From: Anaerocolumna sp. MB42-C2
GTDB lineage: Bacteria > Bacillota > Clostridia > Lachnospirales > Lachnospiraceae
Length of the DNA: 64,000 nucleotides
Direction: 5' to 3'
Assembly (NCBI RefSeq): GCF_030913705.1
Contig: NZ_CP133190.1
Span: 5,357,501 to 5,421,500 of the forward strand
The translations under genes were made by a program, and so were the position numbers. Below are positions 51,154 to 60,163 of this stretch, piece by piece. Position 1 is the stretch's first letter; the number at the start of each line of letters is the position of its first letter. The notes beneath the pieces are model-generated. The model saw only the letters and a program-made list of their open reading frames with translations. It was not told the origin of the DNA and did not search any database.

Positions 51154-52851
51154 ATGAATGGAGATAGGGAGAAAATCTATAGTAATGAATATGCCGATTT
51201 TATACTAAATTATAATGGAGATATGTCAATTTTAGAACTATATAGGGATACAGATATTAATATTATTAATTATTTTTTTGCCGTCGTACATTTTCCGGTA
51301 GGTCAAATGAGTGAAGATATCGTATCAAAAGTGGGGTATTCCTCTTTGCCTTTATTATTTGGACTGGAAAGTGAAGCAAGTATGGAAGCTTCCGGTATAC
51401 CAAGTATCCGGAACGTTCCAAGCTTTAACTTAAAAGGGAAAGGTGTCCTGATTGGGATTGCTGACAGCGGTATTGATTATACGAATCCTATTTTTCAATA
51501 TGCTGATAAAACGACTAGGATCGCGAGGATTTGGGATCAGACAATTGTGAGTGAAAATAAACAGGAAGGATTGGTTTATGGAACAGAATACACACGAGAA
51601 CAGATAAATGAAGCAATAGTAAATATCGATCCTTATAGTATTGTTCCATCTAAAGATGATATTGGGCATGGAACCATGGTCGCCGGTATTGCGGCCGGTA
51701 ATGAAGTCCCTGAGAGTGGATTCTACGGTGTAGCTCCGGATTCTGAGTTAGTAATAGTAAAACTTAAGCCTGCAAAGCCATATTTAAAAAAATTTTTCCG
51801 GGTACCTGATAGCGTAATTGCCTATCAGGAAAACGATATTATTTATGGAATTCAATACTTACTAAATTATGCGATTGAGGTAAATAAACCGATAGTAATA
51901 TGTATTGCCATTGATACCTCTCAATATGCCCATGATTCCAGGAATTTAACAAGTACGTGGTTATCCTTTCAAGCCAGTTATCCGGGTATCGCAATCTTAT
52001 TGCCTGCCGGTAATGAGGGAAATACAGGCCGCCATTATACCGGATGGATTGATGAAAGTACAAGAGCAGATACGGTAGAACTTAATGTAGGAGCTAATGA
52101 AAGTGGATTTACTATGGAATTTTGGGGAATGTCACCGAATATATTTACCCTTGATATCTTATCGCCTTCCGGTGAATACATCCCTAAATTGGATTTCCGC
52201 TATAATGAAACAAGAAGAATTGCTTTTCTATTTGATGCTACTGTAATCTATGCCGATAATCAGACTGTAGAATTAGGAAGCGGAGAACAGCTTATAATGC
52301 TAAGGTTTTCAAATCCAGCTCAGGGTATTTGGAGATTCAAAATTTATAGCAGAGGAATATTTCCGATTCGCTTTGATCTATGGCTGCCAATGAACGACTT
52401 TATTACCTATAACACCTATTTTATTAAACCGAATCCCAACACTACCCTGCTTTCTTTAGCTTGTACCACGAATCCAATAACAGTAACGGCATATAATCCG
52501 GAAAGTAATGGATTGTATATTAATGCGGGGAGAGGTTATACACGTTCTGATTTGATAAAACCTGATATCGCAGCTCCCGGGGTTAATCTTATAAGTCCCT
52601 CACTGGATCACGGATTTTACCAGGTTACCGGAACTAGTGCGGCTGTGGCACATACTTCGGGTGTATCGGCACTATTGTTTGAATGGGGAATCGTAAACGG
52701 AAATTTTCCTAATATGAATTCTGTAGATATGAAGATCTTTATGATCCGCGGAGCAAAAAGAATAGCAAATATCAAATATCCGAATCAGGACTGGGGATAC
52801 GGAATTTTGGACCTATTTAATATATTTAACAGTATAAGAAGCGGCGTTTAG
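51154..52851 (+). CDS. S8 family subtilisin-like protease, CspB-like, catalytic triad intact
   Basis: 565 residues. Residues 8-80 match the prodomain-like segment seen in Csp proteins (EYADFILNYNGD, AVVHFPVGQ). The catalytic Asp104 (IADSGID), His172 (GHGTMVAG), oxyanion Asn287 (PAGNEGN) and Ser495 (GTSAAVAH) are all present. A jelly-roll insertion lies between about 300 and 440, as in CspB. There is no signal peptide or lipobox. In Clostridia Csp proteases activate the cortex hydrolase SleC during spore germination, but Lachnospiraceae carry many such genes with unknown roles. It is 24 bases upstream of a close paralogue. Confidence 0.9.
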   Translation: MNGDREKIYSNEYADFILNYNGDMSILELYRDTDINIINYFFAVVHFPVGQMSEDIVSKVGYSSLPLLFGLESEASMEASGIPSIRNVPSFNLKGKGVLIGIADSGIDYTNPIFQYADKTTRIARIWDQTIVSENKQEGLVYGTEYTREQINEAIVNIDPYSIVPSKDDIGHGTMVAGIAAGNEVPESGFYGVAPDSELVIVKLKPAKPYLKKFFRVPDSVIAYQENDIIYGIQYLLNYAIEVNKPIVICIAIDTSQYAHDSRNLTSTWLSFQASYPGIAILLPAGNEGNTGRHYTGWIDESTRADTVELNVGANESGFTMEFWGMSPNIFTLDILSPSGEYIPKLDFRYNETRRIAFLFDATVIYADNQTVELGSGEQLIMLRFSNPAQGIWRFKIYSRGIFPIRFDLWLPMNDFITYNTYFIKPNPNTTLLSLACTTNPITVTAYNPESNGLYINAGRGYTRSDLIKPDIAAPGVNLISPSLDHGFYQVTGTSAAVAHTSGVSALLFEWGIVNGNFPNMNSVDMKIFMIRGAKRIANIKYPNQDWGYGILDLFNIFNSIRSGV

Positions 52852-52884
52852 TACTGACTATATAAATGGATTGGGGTGATCTGT

Positions 52885-54597
52885 TTGATACCGGAAGATA
52901 GATACAAAATAACGAGTAATGAATATATGGACTTAATTATTAAATATAATGGAAACCCGAATTCATTGAAAGAATACGAAAAGTATTCGGTACATATCAT
53001 GAATATAGCCTATGCAGTTTTGTATCTTCCCATTTCTCAGTTTACTGACCGATTGGTAACGGAATTCGGTTATTCTTCCATTCCCAAATGTTATGCTTTA
53101 ACTCAGCAGAGCCTGGAAGAATCCGGTGTAACGAAGTTACGTAATATTCCAGCATTAAATCTGCGGGGAAAGGGAGTTATTATTGGAATAATCGGAACTG
53201 GGATTGATTATACAAACCCGGTATTTTTGCATAAAGATGGAACGACTAAAATATTAGCCATATGGGATCAGAGTATAGATAGTGAAAACAGATATCCCCA
53301 AGTAATAAACCCGGCCTTTTATGGTACGGAATACACAAGAGACCAGATTAATGAAGCCTTAAGAAGTGAAAATCCGTATCAAATTGTTCCAAGCCTGGAT
53401 GAAAATGGACATGGTACGAAACTGGCAGGCATTGCGGCGGGCTCTGAAACGGTATATAACGGTTTCAGTGGTGTAGTACCGGATGCGGATATCATTGTTG
53501 TAAAACTGAAACAAGCAAAGAAAAATTTGACAGATTTTTTTCACATACCATCTGATATTCCCTGTTATCAGGAAAATGATATGATATGGGCTATTCAGTA
53601 TTTGATTGATACTGCCAGAATTCATAAGATGCCACTGTCCATCTGTATTGGCTTGGGAACCTCACAGGGAGCTCATGACGACAATGGTCCTCTTAATACA
53701 ATTGTTTCTATTGTCGGAGGTTTCCCCGGTGTATCGATTTCCGTGTCTGCAGGAAATGAGGGCAATTCCCGAAGACATTTTTATAGTGCTCTGGAGCCCT
53801 CCTTAGGTTCTGTGACTGTTGAGCTGGTAGTGGGAGAGAATGAATCCGGTTTCTCAATGGAACTATGGGGAGATCCTCCCATGATATATGCAATGGATAT
53901 TACATCACCGGCAGGTGAATATATAGCGGCAACTTCCGGGCAGCTTGAAGAAACCCAAACGATACATTTTGTTTTTGAACAGACAATTATTAATATTGAT
54001 TATGTCATGATTGAACAAGAAACCGGAAAACAAGTTATTATCCTGAGATTTATGAACCCAACAATGGGCATATGGAGATTTAAGGTAAACGGCAGAGGAG
54101 ATATTAACGGAGCCTTTCATTTATGGCTGCCTAACGAAAATTATATATCTAAAAATACCTATTTCTTAAATTCCAATCCCTACACAACTATAACTTCACC
54201 CGGGAATTGTTTAATACCAATAACAACAACGGCATATAATTCAAATTCTAATGTTCTATATCCAAATGCCGGAAAAGGATATTCTACATCAAATATAATA
54301 AATCCGGACCTGGCAGCACCCGGTGTCAATTTGCCATGTCCTGATTTAAATCATGGACTTACTACTATTACGGGCAGCAGTGCAGCGGCTGCATTTACTA
54401 CAGGAATAACGGCTATGTTACTTGATTGGGGTATTGTAAGAAATAATTATCCCGGACTTAACAGTGTCAGTATTAAAAAATTTCTTATGAGGGGCGCAAA
54501 GAGAGTTAACAATCTTCAATACCCGAACAGGGACTGGGGTTATGGAATTATAGATATTTATGATGTATTTAACATCTTCAGAATGGATATTAAATAA
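52885..54597 (+). CDS. S8 family subtilisin-like pseudoprotease (Asp to Gly), CspC/CspA-like
   Basis: 570 residues when the TTG with GGGGTG 6 bases upstream is taken as start. Homologous over its full length to the preceding gene. His176 (GHGTKLAG), Asn291 (SAGNEGN) and Ser499 (GSSAAAAF) are kept, but the catalytic Asp104 is Gly104 (GIIGTGID, codon GGA at 53194). The pattern fits a pseudoprotease, as known for CspC and CspA of Clostridioides difficile. It may pair with or regulate the active paralogue just upstream. The jelly-roll insertion is kept. Confidence 0.88.
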   Translation: MIPEDRYKITSNEYMDLIIKYNGNPNSLKEYEKYSVHIMNIAYAVLYLPISQFTDRLVTEFGYSSIPKCYALTQQSLEESGVTKLRNIPALNLRGKGVIIGIIGTGIDYTNPVFLHKDGTTKILAIWDQSIDSENRYPQVINPAFYGTEYTRDQINEALRSENPYQIVPSLDENGHGTKLAGIAAGSETVYNGFSGVVPDADIIVVKLKQAKKNLTDFFHIPSDIPCYQENDMIWAIQYLIDTARIHKMPLSICIGLGTSQGAHDDNGPLNTIVSIVGGFPGVSISVSAGNEGNSRRHFYSALEPSLGSVTVELVVGENESGFSMELWGDPPMIYAMDITSPAGEYIAATSGQLEETQTIHFVFEQTIINIDYVMIEQETGKQVIILRFMNPTMGIWRFKVNGRGDINGAFHLWLPNENYISKNTYFLNSNPYTTITSPGNCLIPITTTAYNSNSNVLYPNAGKGYSTSNIINPDLAAPGVNLPCPDLNHGLTTITGSSAAAAFTTGITAMLLDWGIVRNNYPGLNSVSIKKFLMRGAKRVNNLQYPNRDWGYGIIDIYDVFNIFRMDIK

Positions 54598-54598
54598 A

Positions 54599-54627
54599 CT
54601 GATATTCCAACATAGATGTGTTATAAT
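54599..54627 (+). promoter_or_regulatory. Candidate extended -10 promoter of the phosphatase gene
   Basis: TG-T-TATAAT with a weak CTGATA at the -35 position after 17 bases. It overlaps the end of the pseudoprotease gene. Confidence 0.45.
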
Positions 54628-54652
54628 ATATAGCAATTGGAGGAGGAATATT

Positions 54653-55219
54653 ATGACAACAGTCTATTTTATAAGACATGCAGAACCGGATTTTAATATA
54701 CACGATGATCTTCTAAGGCCCTTAACCAAGCAAGGTCATAGAGACGCGAAACTGGTTACTGCATATTTAAGAGATAAGGGAATTCATGTAGTATTATCCA
54801 GTCCATATTTAAGGGCAATTGATACAGTCAAGGATTTTGCCGATGCAAGCGGATTGGAGGTAAAACCAATTTATGAATTCAGGGAGCGAAAAGTTGATAG
54901 TGCCTGGATAGAAGATTTTACTTCTTTTACTAAAAAGCAGTGGGAAGATTTTGATTACAAATTATCGGACGGAGAAAGTTTAAGAGAAGTACAGGAAAGA
55001 AATATCAAAACGTTGAATAATGTTTTAGATTTACATGAGGGTAAAAATATAGTGGTTGGTACACATGGAACTGCTTTAAGTACGATGATACATTATTATG
55101 ACAATACCTATGGTTATGAAGACTTTGAGAAAATGAAGAGTTTAATGCCCTGGATTGTTAAAATGCAATTCAATCATGATCTATGTGAAAGTATAACTAA
55201 AATAAATATTCTAAAGTAA
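54653..55219 (+). CDS. Histidine phosphatase family protein (phosphoglycerate mutase-like)
   Basis: 188 residues. The phosphorylated His is in FIRHAEPD near residue 9, the second catalytic His is in VVGTHGTALS near 140, and Arg in SSPYLRAIDT near 59. Size and motifs fit the broad-specificity phosphatase branch rather than the glycolytic mutase. GGAGGAGG precedes the ATG. It may form a short unit with the alpha-galactosidase gene 34 bases downstream. Confidence 0.9.
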   Translation: MTTVYFIRHAEPDFNIHDDLLRPLTKQGHRDAKLVTAYLRDKGIHVVLSSPYLRAIDTVKDFADASGLEVKPIYEFRERKVDSAWIEDFTSFTKKQWEDFDYKLSDGESLREVQERNIKTLNNVLDLHEGKNIVVGTHGTALSTMIHYYDNTYGYEDFEKMKSLMPWIVKMQFNHDLCESITKINILK

Positions 55220-55253
55220 AAATATAGTTAAAAAGATAAATGGAGGTTAAATA

Positions 55254-56567
55254 ATGGATAAAAATAGTTTTACCCCAAATCCGCCAATGGGCTGGAACAG
55301 TTACGATTATTATGATACAACGGTTAATGAAGAACAGGTCAAGGCAAATGCAGATTATATGGCTGCCCATTTAAAGGAATTTGGCTGGGAATATGTAGTT
55401 GTGGATATTCAGTGGTATGCCTATGGTACGGGAACAAAACGGCAGCAATATCAATATATTCCGTTTAGCAGATTGGAGATGGATGAATATGCAAGACTTT
55501 TACCAAACCCGGAGAAATTCCCATATTCTGCCAATGGAAATGGATTTAAGCCATTGGCTGATTATATACATAATCTTGGACTCAAATTCGGTATTCATAT
55601 CATGAGAGGTATTCCAAGAGCTGCCGCCCATAATCATAGCAGAATTTTTGGAACAGATATTACAGCAGACAGGATTGCCTGTCCTAATTCTATCTGTGGC
55701 TGGAATCCGGATATGTATGGGGTGAATAATGAGCCGGGAGCGCAGGAATATTATGATTCCCTGGTAAAACTATATGCAGAGTGGGGAGTAGATTACATTA
55801 AATGTGATGATATCTGCAATACTAATTTGTATGTGAACAATCCTTATTCAGCCAGACATGAAATCGAAATGCTGCATCATGCAATTAAAATAAGCGGACG
55901 ACCTATAGTTCTTAGCCTGTCTCCGGGACCGGCATTGATTGAACAGGCCTGGCATTATGAAAAATATGCTAATATGTGGCGGATTACCGATGATTTCTGG
56001 GATAGCTGGCCATTACTCCTTAATATGTTTGAGCGTTGTGAATTATGGCAGAACCATGTGACAAAAGGATGTTATCCTGACTGTGACATGCTTCCGCTTG
56101 GTATTGTAGGTAAAGGCTTTGGAACTGAGCGTATGACTAATTTCACAAAGGATGAGCAGATTACCATGATGACCTTGTGGTGTATCTTCCGTTCACCCCT
56201 AATGTTAGGAGCCGAATTGACAAAGATGGATGACTGGACCTTATCCCTTATAACAAATAAACAAGTATTAGAAATCTTAAGCGAAGAACATAAGGCCGTG
56301 CAGGTAATAAGAAATAAGGATTATGCAGTGTGGTTTTCCAGAAATCAAGAAACCGGAAAATGTTATGTGGCGCTATTTAACTTCAGGGAAAAGAAGTCAA
56401 AAGTAATGGTATCTTTAGACGAATGCGGATATTATCTGCATAAGGATGATAAATCAAAAGAGGTGTTTGCACAGGAGTTGTGGACGGGCAGAGAGAGCAG
56501 GATTATAAATGGTAAACTGATAGATGAAATTGAAAAGCATGGTGCGGCACTGTATAGTTTAAATTGA
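55254..56567 (+). CDS. Alpha-galactosidase, GH27
   Basis: 437 residues. N-terminal NPPMGWNSYD is the GH27 entrance signature. The nucleophile is Asp185 in YIKCDD, and the acid/base is Asp247 in WRITDDFWD. A beta-sandwich domain follows (residues 340-437). No signal peptide is seen, so it hydrolyses alpha-galactosides such as melibiose or raffinose-type sugars in the cytoplasm after import. The LplABC-type importer and GH35 gene further downstream complete a galactoside locus. GGAGG lies 6 bases before the ATG. Confidence 0.93.
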   Translation: MDKNSFTPNPPMGWNSYDYYDTTVNEEQVKANADYMAAHLKEFGWEYVVVDIQWYAYGTGTKRQQYQYIPFSRLEMDEYARLLPNPEKFPYSANGNGFKPLADYIHNLGLKFGIHIMRGIPRAAAHNHSRIFGTDITADRIACPNSICGWNPDMYGVNNEPGAQEYYDSLVKLYAEWGVDYIKCDDICNTNLYVNNPYSARHEIEMLHHAIKISGRPIVLSLSPGPALIEQAWHYEKYANMWRITDDFWDSWPLLLNMFERCELWQNHVTKGCYPDCDMLPLGIVGKGFGTERMTNFTKDEQITMMTLWCIFRSPLMLGAELTKMDDWTLSLITNKQVLEILSEEHKAVQVIRNKDYAVWFSRNQETGKCYVALFNFREKKSKVMVSLDECGYYLHKDDKSKEVFAQELWTGRESRIINGKLIDEIEKHGAALYSLN

Positions 56568-56689
56568 TATAAAGGCTCAGAAGTGGACAAAATCAGGCAG
56601 AGGCATAATTTTGGTACATCATTTGTTACAGTTTAGTCTTAAGGCAGAACCGTAACAAACTATGTGACTGAATTTATAAAATATCTTGT

Positions 56690-56703
56690 AGAAATCGGTT
56701 TCA
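56690..56703. promoter_or_regulatory. Candidate LacI operator upstream of the repressor gene
   Basis: AGAAATCGGTTTCA resembles the reverse complement of TGAAACCGATTTCA at 58130-58143. It lies about 130 bases before the repressor gene, so the protein may also regulate itself. Confidence 0.5.
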
Positions 56704-56831
56704 TATATTATACTTATATATTAGTAAATGTTCTGTGAAACTTTTGAACATGATCCAGACTGGTTTTAAGTTTCAGTCATTGGGATTAATACGATAGTTT
56801 ACCGTATATAACCGTTATTACAGGAGAATCT

Positions 56832-57863
56832 ATGGGAAAAGAAAGAGTCAGTATTTATCATATAGCCAAAGAGGCAGGCGTTTCCCCGGCAACAGTATCA
56901 CGTGTTTTAACACATAATGCAAATGTCAGCGATGAAAAAAGAATTAAAGTTGAAGAATTAATCCAAAAATATGATTTTAAACCGAATGCAATGGCCAGGG
57001 GGCTTAGTAATACTCAGTCAAAAATAATAGGGCTGCTTGCTCCGGATATCCGTAATCCTTTCTTTGCAAATCTTGCAGTTGAATGCGAGCGTGCGGCCAA
57101 TGAAAGAGGTTATATACTATTACTCAGCAATTCCATGAGTAATATGGAGTTAGAAGAGTACCATTTACAGAAAATGTTTGAACAAAGAGTAGATGCGTTG
57201 ATACTGATGGGGGGTAAAGTTGACGAGCTTATTTCGGACGAAGAATATGTTGAAAAGATGAATCAGATTGCTGATACAACACCGGTGGTAATTACCGGTA
57301 AATTAGACGGAAGTGACTGTTATCAGGTAAATATTGATGAAGCAAAGGCTATGGATATTTTGATGGAATACTTAATTAATAATGGGCACCAAAATATTTG
57401 TATTATTGGTGGCAGGAAAGATGTTAATTCAACTTATGCCAAACGTATACGCTATCGCAGCAGTTTAAGAAAATATGGGATACCATTTCGTCCTGAATAT
57501 ATGATCGAAACCGGAGAATATAGTCTGGAAAGCGGTTACAAAGCAATGAATCAGATGTTTGAAAGTGATATTGAATTACCAAGTGCTATTATTGCGATTA
57601 ATGACTTTACTGCCCTTGGTATTGTTCAGTCTATCCGCCAGCATTCGTACCGAATTCCGGAAGATATTTCAGTTACAAGCTTTGATAATACCTTTATTGC
57701 CGATTCTTGTATACCGCGGTTGACCAGTGTGGGGTATCAATACGATAAGTTTGGGAATGCTTTGGTCGATACTGCAATTGCAGTCCTGGAAGGAAAAGAT
57801 CCTCCTAAATTACAGCTGATTCCACCAGAACTTGTAATTAGGGATTCATGTAGAAACATCTAA
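56832..57863 (+). CDS. LacI family transcriptional regulator of the galactoside locus
   Basis: 343 residues. HTH and hinge: SIYHIAKEAGVSPATVSRVL at about residues 6-25, then the periplasmic-binding fold with NPFFANLAVECERAANERGY. It lies between the alpha-galactosidase and the importer operon on the same strand. Three TGAAA-N4-TTTCA sites (56690, 58002, 58130) fit its expected operators. A terminator follows immediately, separating it from the importer operon. Confidence 0.93.
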   Translation: MGKERVSIYHIAKEAGVSPATVSRVLTHNANVSDEKRIKVEELIQKYDFKPNAMARGLSNTQSKIIGLLAPDIRNPFFANLAVECERAANERGYILLLSNSMSNMELEEYHLQKMFEQRVDALILMGGKVDELISDEEYVEKMNQIADTTPVVITGKLDGSDCYQVNIDEAKAMDILMEYLINNGHQNICIIGGRKDVNSTYAKRIRYRSSLRKYGIPFRPEYMIETGEYSLESGYKAMNQMFESDIELPSAIIAINDFTALGIVQSIRQHSYRIPEDISVTSFDNTFIADSCIPRLTSVGYQYDKFGNALVDTAIAVLEGKDPPKLQLIPPELVIRDSCRNI

Positions 57864-57865
57864 TA

Positions 57866-57916
57866 AGAGACCATGTCGGTATGTGCAAAACGCACAAAAA
57901 ACATGGTCTCTTTTTT
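57866..57916 (+). terminator. Terminator after the lacI-type gene
   Basis: AGAGACCATGT pairs with ACATGGTCTCT, then TTTTT. The loop also contains the small stem TGTGC / GCACA. Confidence 0.9.
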
Positions 57917-57967
57917 GATTTAGACTACTATTTAACTATAAAAATAAAAAAAAAGTAAAGATGTTTG

Positions 57968-57996
57968 TTGACAAATTACATATATTGGAATATAAT
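57968..57996 (+). promoter_or_regulatory. Consensus promoter of the galactoside importer operon
   Basis: Perfect TTGACA, 17-base spacer, perfect TATAAT. The expected start point lies at about 58003, in the operator that follows. Such an ideal promoter needs tight repression, which the overlapping operator can give. Confidence 0.88.
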
Positions 57997-58001
57997 AATT
58001 G

Positions 58002-58015
58002 TGAAACGGGTTTCA
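58002..58015. promoter_or_regulatory. LacI operator overlapping the start point
   Basis: TGAAACGGGTTTCA is a 14-base palindrome with arms TGAAAC / GTTTCA. It begins 6 bases behind the -10 box, the classic position of a repressing operator. Confidence 0.78.
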
Positions 58016-58129
58016 ACCCAAAAAACTGGGAATTATGATATGATTTTAGTACTACAAAATAGTTCGAGGTTTTGACCAAGTTTGGGGAATATTGGGTTAT
58101 AAAAGAAATCCGATTTTTATTGATTCATA

Positions 58130-58143
58130 TGAAACCGATTTCA
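58130..58143. promoter_or_regulatory. Second LacI operator before the permease gene
   Basis: TGAAACCGATTTCA lies 128 bases behind the first operator, about 12 helical turns. Together they may form a repression loop. It is 20 bases before the first permease start codon. Confidence 0.72.
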
Positions 58144-58162
58144 AATGACAGGAGGAAATAAT

Positions 58163-59125
58163 GTGATAGTTAAAAAGAATAATTCTGGAGAGTTGGCTGT
58201 GAAAACTCGTAAAAAATCCTTTTGGAATACACTAAATGACAACAGAACATTGTTACTTATGTGTCTTCCGCCCATTATATTCTTTATCGTTTTTTGTTAT
58301 TGCCCGCTTCCGGGTGTCTACATAGCATTTACAAATTATAATTTCCGTGATGGTATCTTCGGAAGTCCGTTCGTAGGATTTAAGAACTTTGAATTTCTGA
58401 TTAAATCCGGTCAATTATGGCATTTAACTAAAAATACAATACTTTATAATCTGGTATTTATTATACTGGGTAATGTTTTGCAGATCACAATTGCAATTAT
58501 GCTGAATGAAATTAAAAATAAATGGTTTAAAAAAGTATCACAGACAATTATGTTTTTACCCTATTTTATTTCCACGGTTTTGATTGGAGCTATTACATTT
58601 AATATTCTCAACTACGATACAGGTGCCCTCAATACAGTCTTAAGGGAGATGGGCGGCAATCCAATAAAGATTTACAGTATGGCAGGGGTTTGGCCCTTCA
58701 TCATTGTTTTCTGTCAGATGTGGCAGCAGACAGGTTATGGGTCCGTTGTATATTTTGCTTCAATCTGTGGCATAGATTCCAATATGATAGAGGCTGCCGA
58801 GGTTGATGGTGCAACAAGCTGGCAGCGAGTCCGTTACATAATTCTTCCGTGTCTCAAACCTACGTTTGTAATTTTATTGTTGTTTGCGCTTGGCGGTATC
58901 ATGAAAGGTAACTTTGGTTTATTCTGGAACCTTGTTGGTAATAACTCTCAGCTGTTTGCAACAACCGATATTATTGAAACTTCTGTATACCGTATGATGA
59001 TGTCCCAGAATAACTTTGCGACTTCGTCAGCGGTTGGGCTGTATCAGTCTATCTTTGGATTTGCTTTGGTCATGTTAAGCAATTGGCTGGTAAAACGAAT
59101 CGATCCGGATTATGCATTATTCTAG
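58163..59125 (+). CDS. ABC sugar importer permease, LplB type
   Basis: 320 residues with about six transmembrane segments, the first at about 29-51. EAA loop: EAAEVDGATSWQRVRYI. The periplasmic GIFGSPFVGFKNF element matches the first importer of the window. GTG was chosen as start because AGGAGG lies 7 bases upstream. An ATG 18 bases earlier overlaps that site. Imports oligosaccharides with the next two gene products. No ATPase is nearby. Confidence 0.92.
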   Translation: MIVKKNNSGELAVKTRKKSFWNTLNDNRTLLLMCLPPIIFFIVFCYCPLPGVYIAFTNYNFRDGIFGSPFVGFKNFEFLIKSGQLWHLTKNTILYNLVFIILGNVLQITIAIMLNEIKNKWFKKVSQTIMFLPYFISTVLIGAITFNILNYDTGALNTVLREMGGNPIKIYSMAGVWPFIIVFCQMWQQTGYGSVVYFASICGIDSNMIEAAEVDGATSWQRVRYIILPCLKPTFVILLLFALGGIMKGNFGLFWNLVGNNSQLFATTDIIETSVYRMMMSQNNFATSSAVGLYQSIFGFALVMLSNWLVKRIDPDYALF

Positions 59126-59135
59126 GAGGTATATA

Positions 59136-60041
59136 ATGATAAAAAAAGGAGCAAAAATCAAACTGGGCAGAAGTACTGTCACTATAAAATTAATATCTTA
59201 TCTAGTTGTTATACTGTTTACAATGATATGTATCCTCCCGTTTATTCTAATTGTTTCTGCATCTTTTTCTACCGAGAGTATTATCAGCAAAGAAGGATTT
59301 GGACTTCTTCCTAAAGGGCCAACGCTGGTGGCATACGGTTGGGTGTTCCGTTATCCAAAGATGATACTCGGTTCTTACGCCGTCACAATTATTATGACAG
59401 TATGCGGTACGGTTCTGGGCTTATTTATAATATCAATGACTGGTTATGCCTTGCAGAGAAAGGATTTCCCTTATCGAAATATATTGTCGTTTTTTATCTA
59501 TTTTACCACTCTGTTTTCAGCAGGCATGGCACCGACTTTTATATGGGTGGCAAGATATCTGAACCTAAAAGGAAGCTATCTGGCAGTGTTTCTACAGTTG
59601 CTGATGTCACCCTGGCTGATTATTCTTATGAAAAATTTTGCAAAATCAGTGCCATATGAGATAACGGAATCCGGTAAGATTGATGGTGCAGGAGATTATA
59701 AAATATTTATTTCCCTTATTTTCCCCATGCTAAAACCGGCTCTTGCAACAGTAGGTCTTTTTCTGGCCTTGGGATATTGGAATGAATGGTATCAGTCTTC
59801 CCTTTATCTTGGATCATCTGTTACGTATAAGCCGCTTCAGTACTATTTGTATAATATCATTAATACAGCCAATGCATTAAAAGGTTCAGTTGCGGGTGCC
59901 AATGTGACCTATACCGAACTGCCGTCCAATACTTTGAAGATGGCAACGGCGGTAGTAGCCACCGGACCCATTGTATTTCTATATCCGTTTGTTCAGAAAT
60001 ATTTTATCTCGGGTATTACTGTCGGAGCAGTAAAAGGTTAG
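59136..60041 (+). CDS. ABC sugar importer permease, LplC/YtcP type
   Basis: 301 residues, CUT1 permease. EAA region: ESGKIDGAGDYKIFISLIFP near residue 179, with ES in place of the usual EA. The usual ending FVQKYFISGITVGAVKG is present. AGGAGG lies 5 bases before the chosen ATG, 10 bases behind the partner permease stop. Confidence 0.92.
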   Translation: MIKKGAKIKLGRSTVTIKLISYLVVILFTMICILPFILIVSASFSTESIISKEGFGLLPKGPTLVAYGWVFRYPKMILGSYAVTIIMTVCGTVLGLFIISMTGYALQRKDFPYRNILSFFIYFTTLFSAGMAPTFIWVARYLNLKGSYLAVFLQLLMSPWLIILMKNFAKSVPYEITESGKIDGAGDYKIFISLIFPMLKPALATVGLFLALGYWNEWYQSSLYLGSSVTYKPLQYYLYNIINTANALKGSVAGANVTYTELPSNTLKMATAVVATGPIVFLYPFVQKYFISGITVGAVKG

Positions 60042-60163
60042 GCGCCTCCAGAAATGATTCGATACCCCAAGGTTGTTTTAGAACCACAAAATCTGAATGG
60101 TTATTATGGATTCCAAAAAAGGAATCTATATAGATAGAACCTATAATGAAAAGGAGGATTAAG

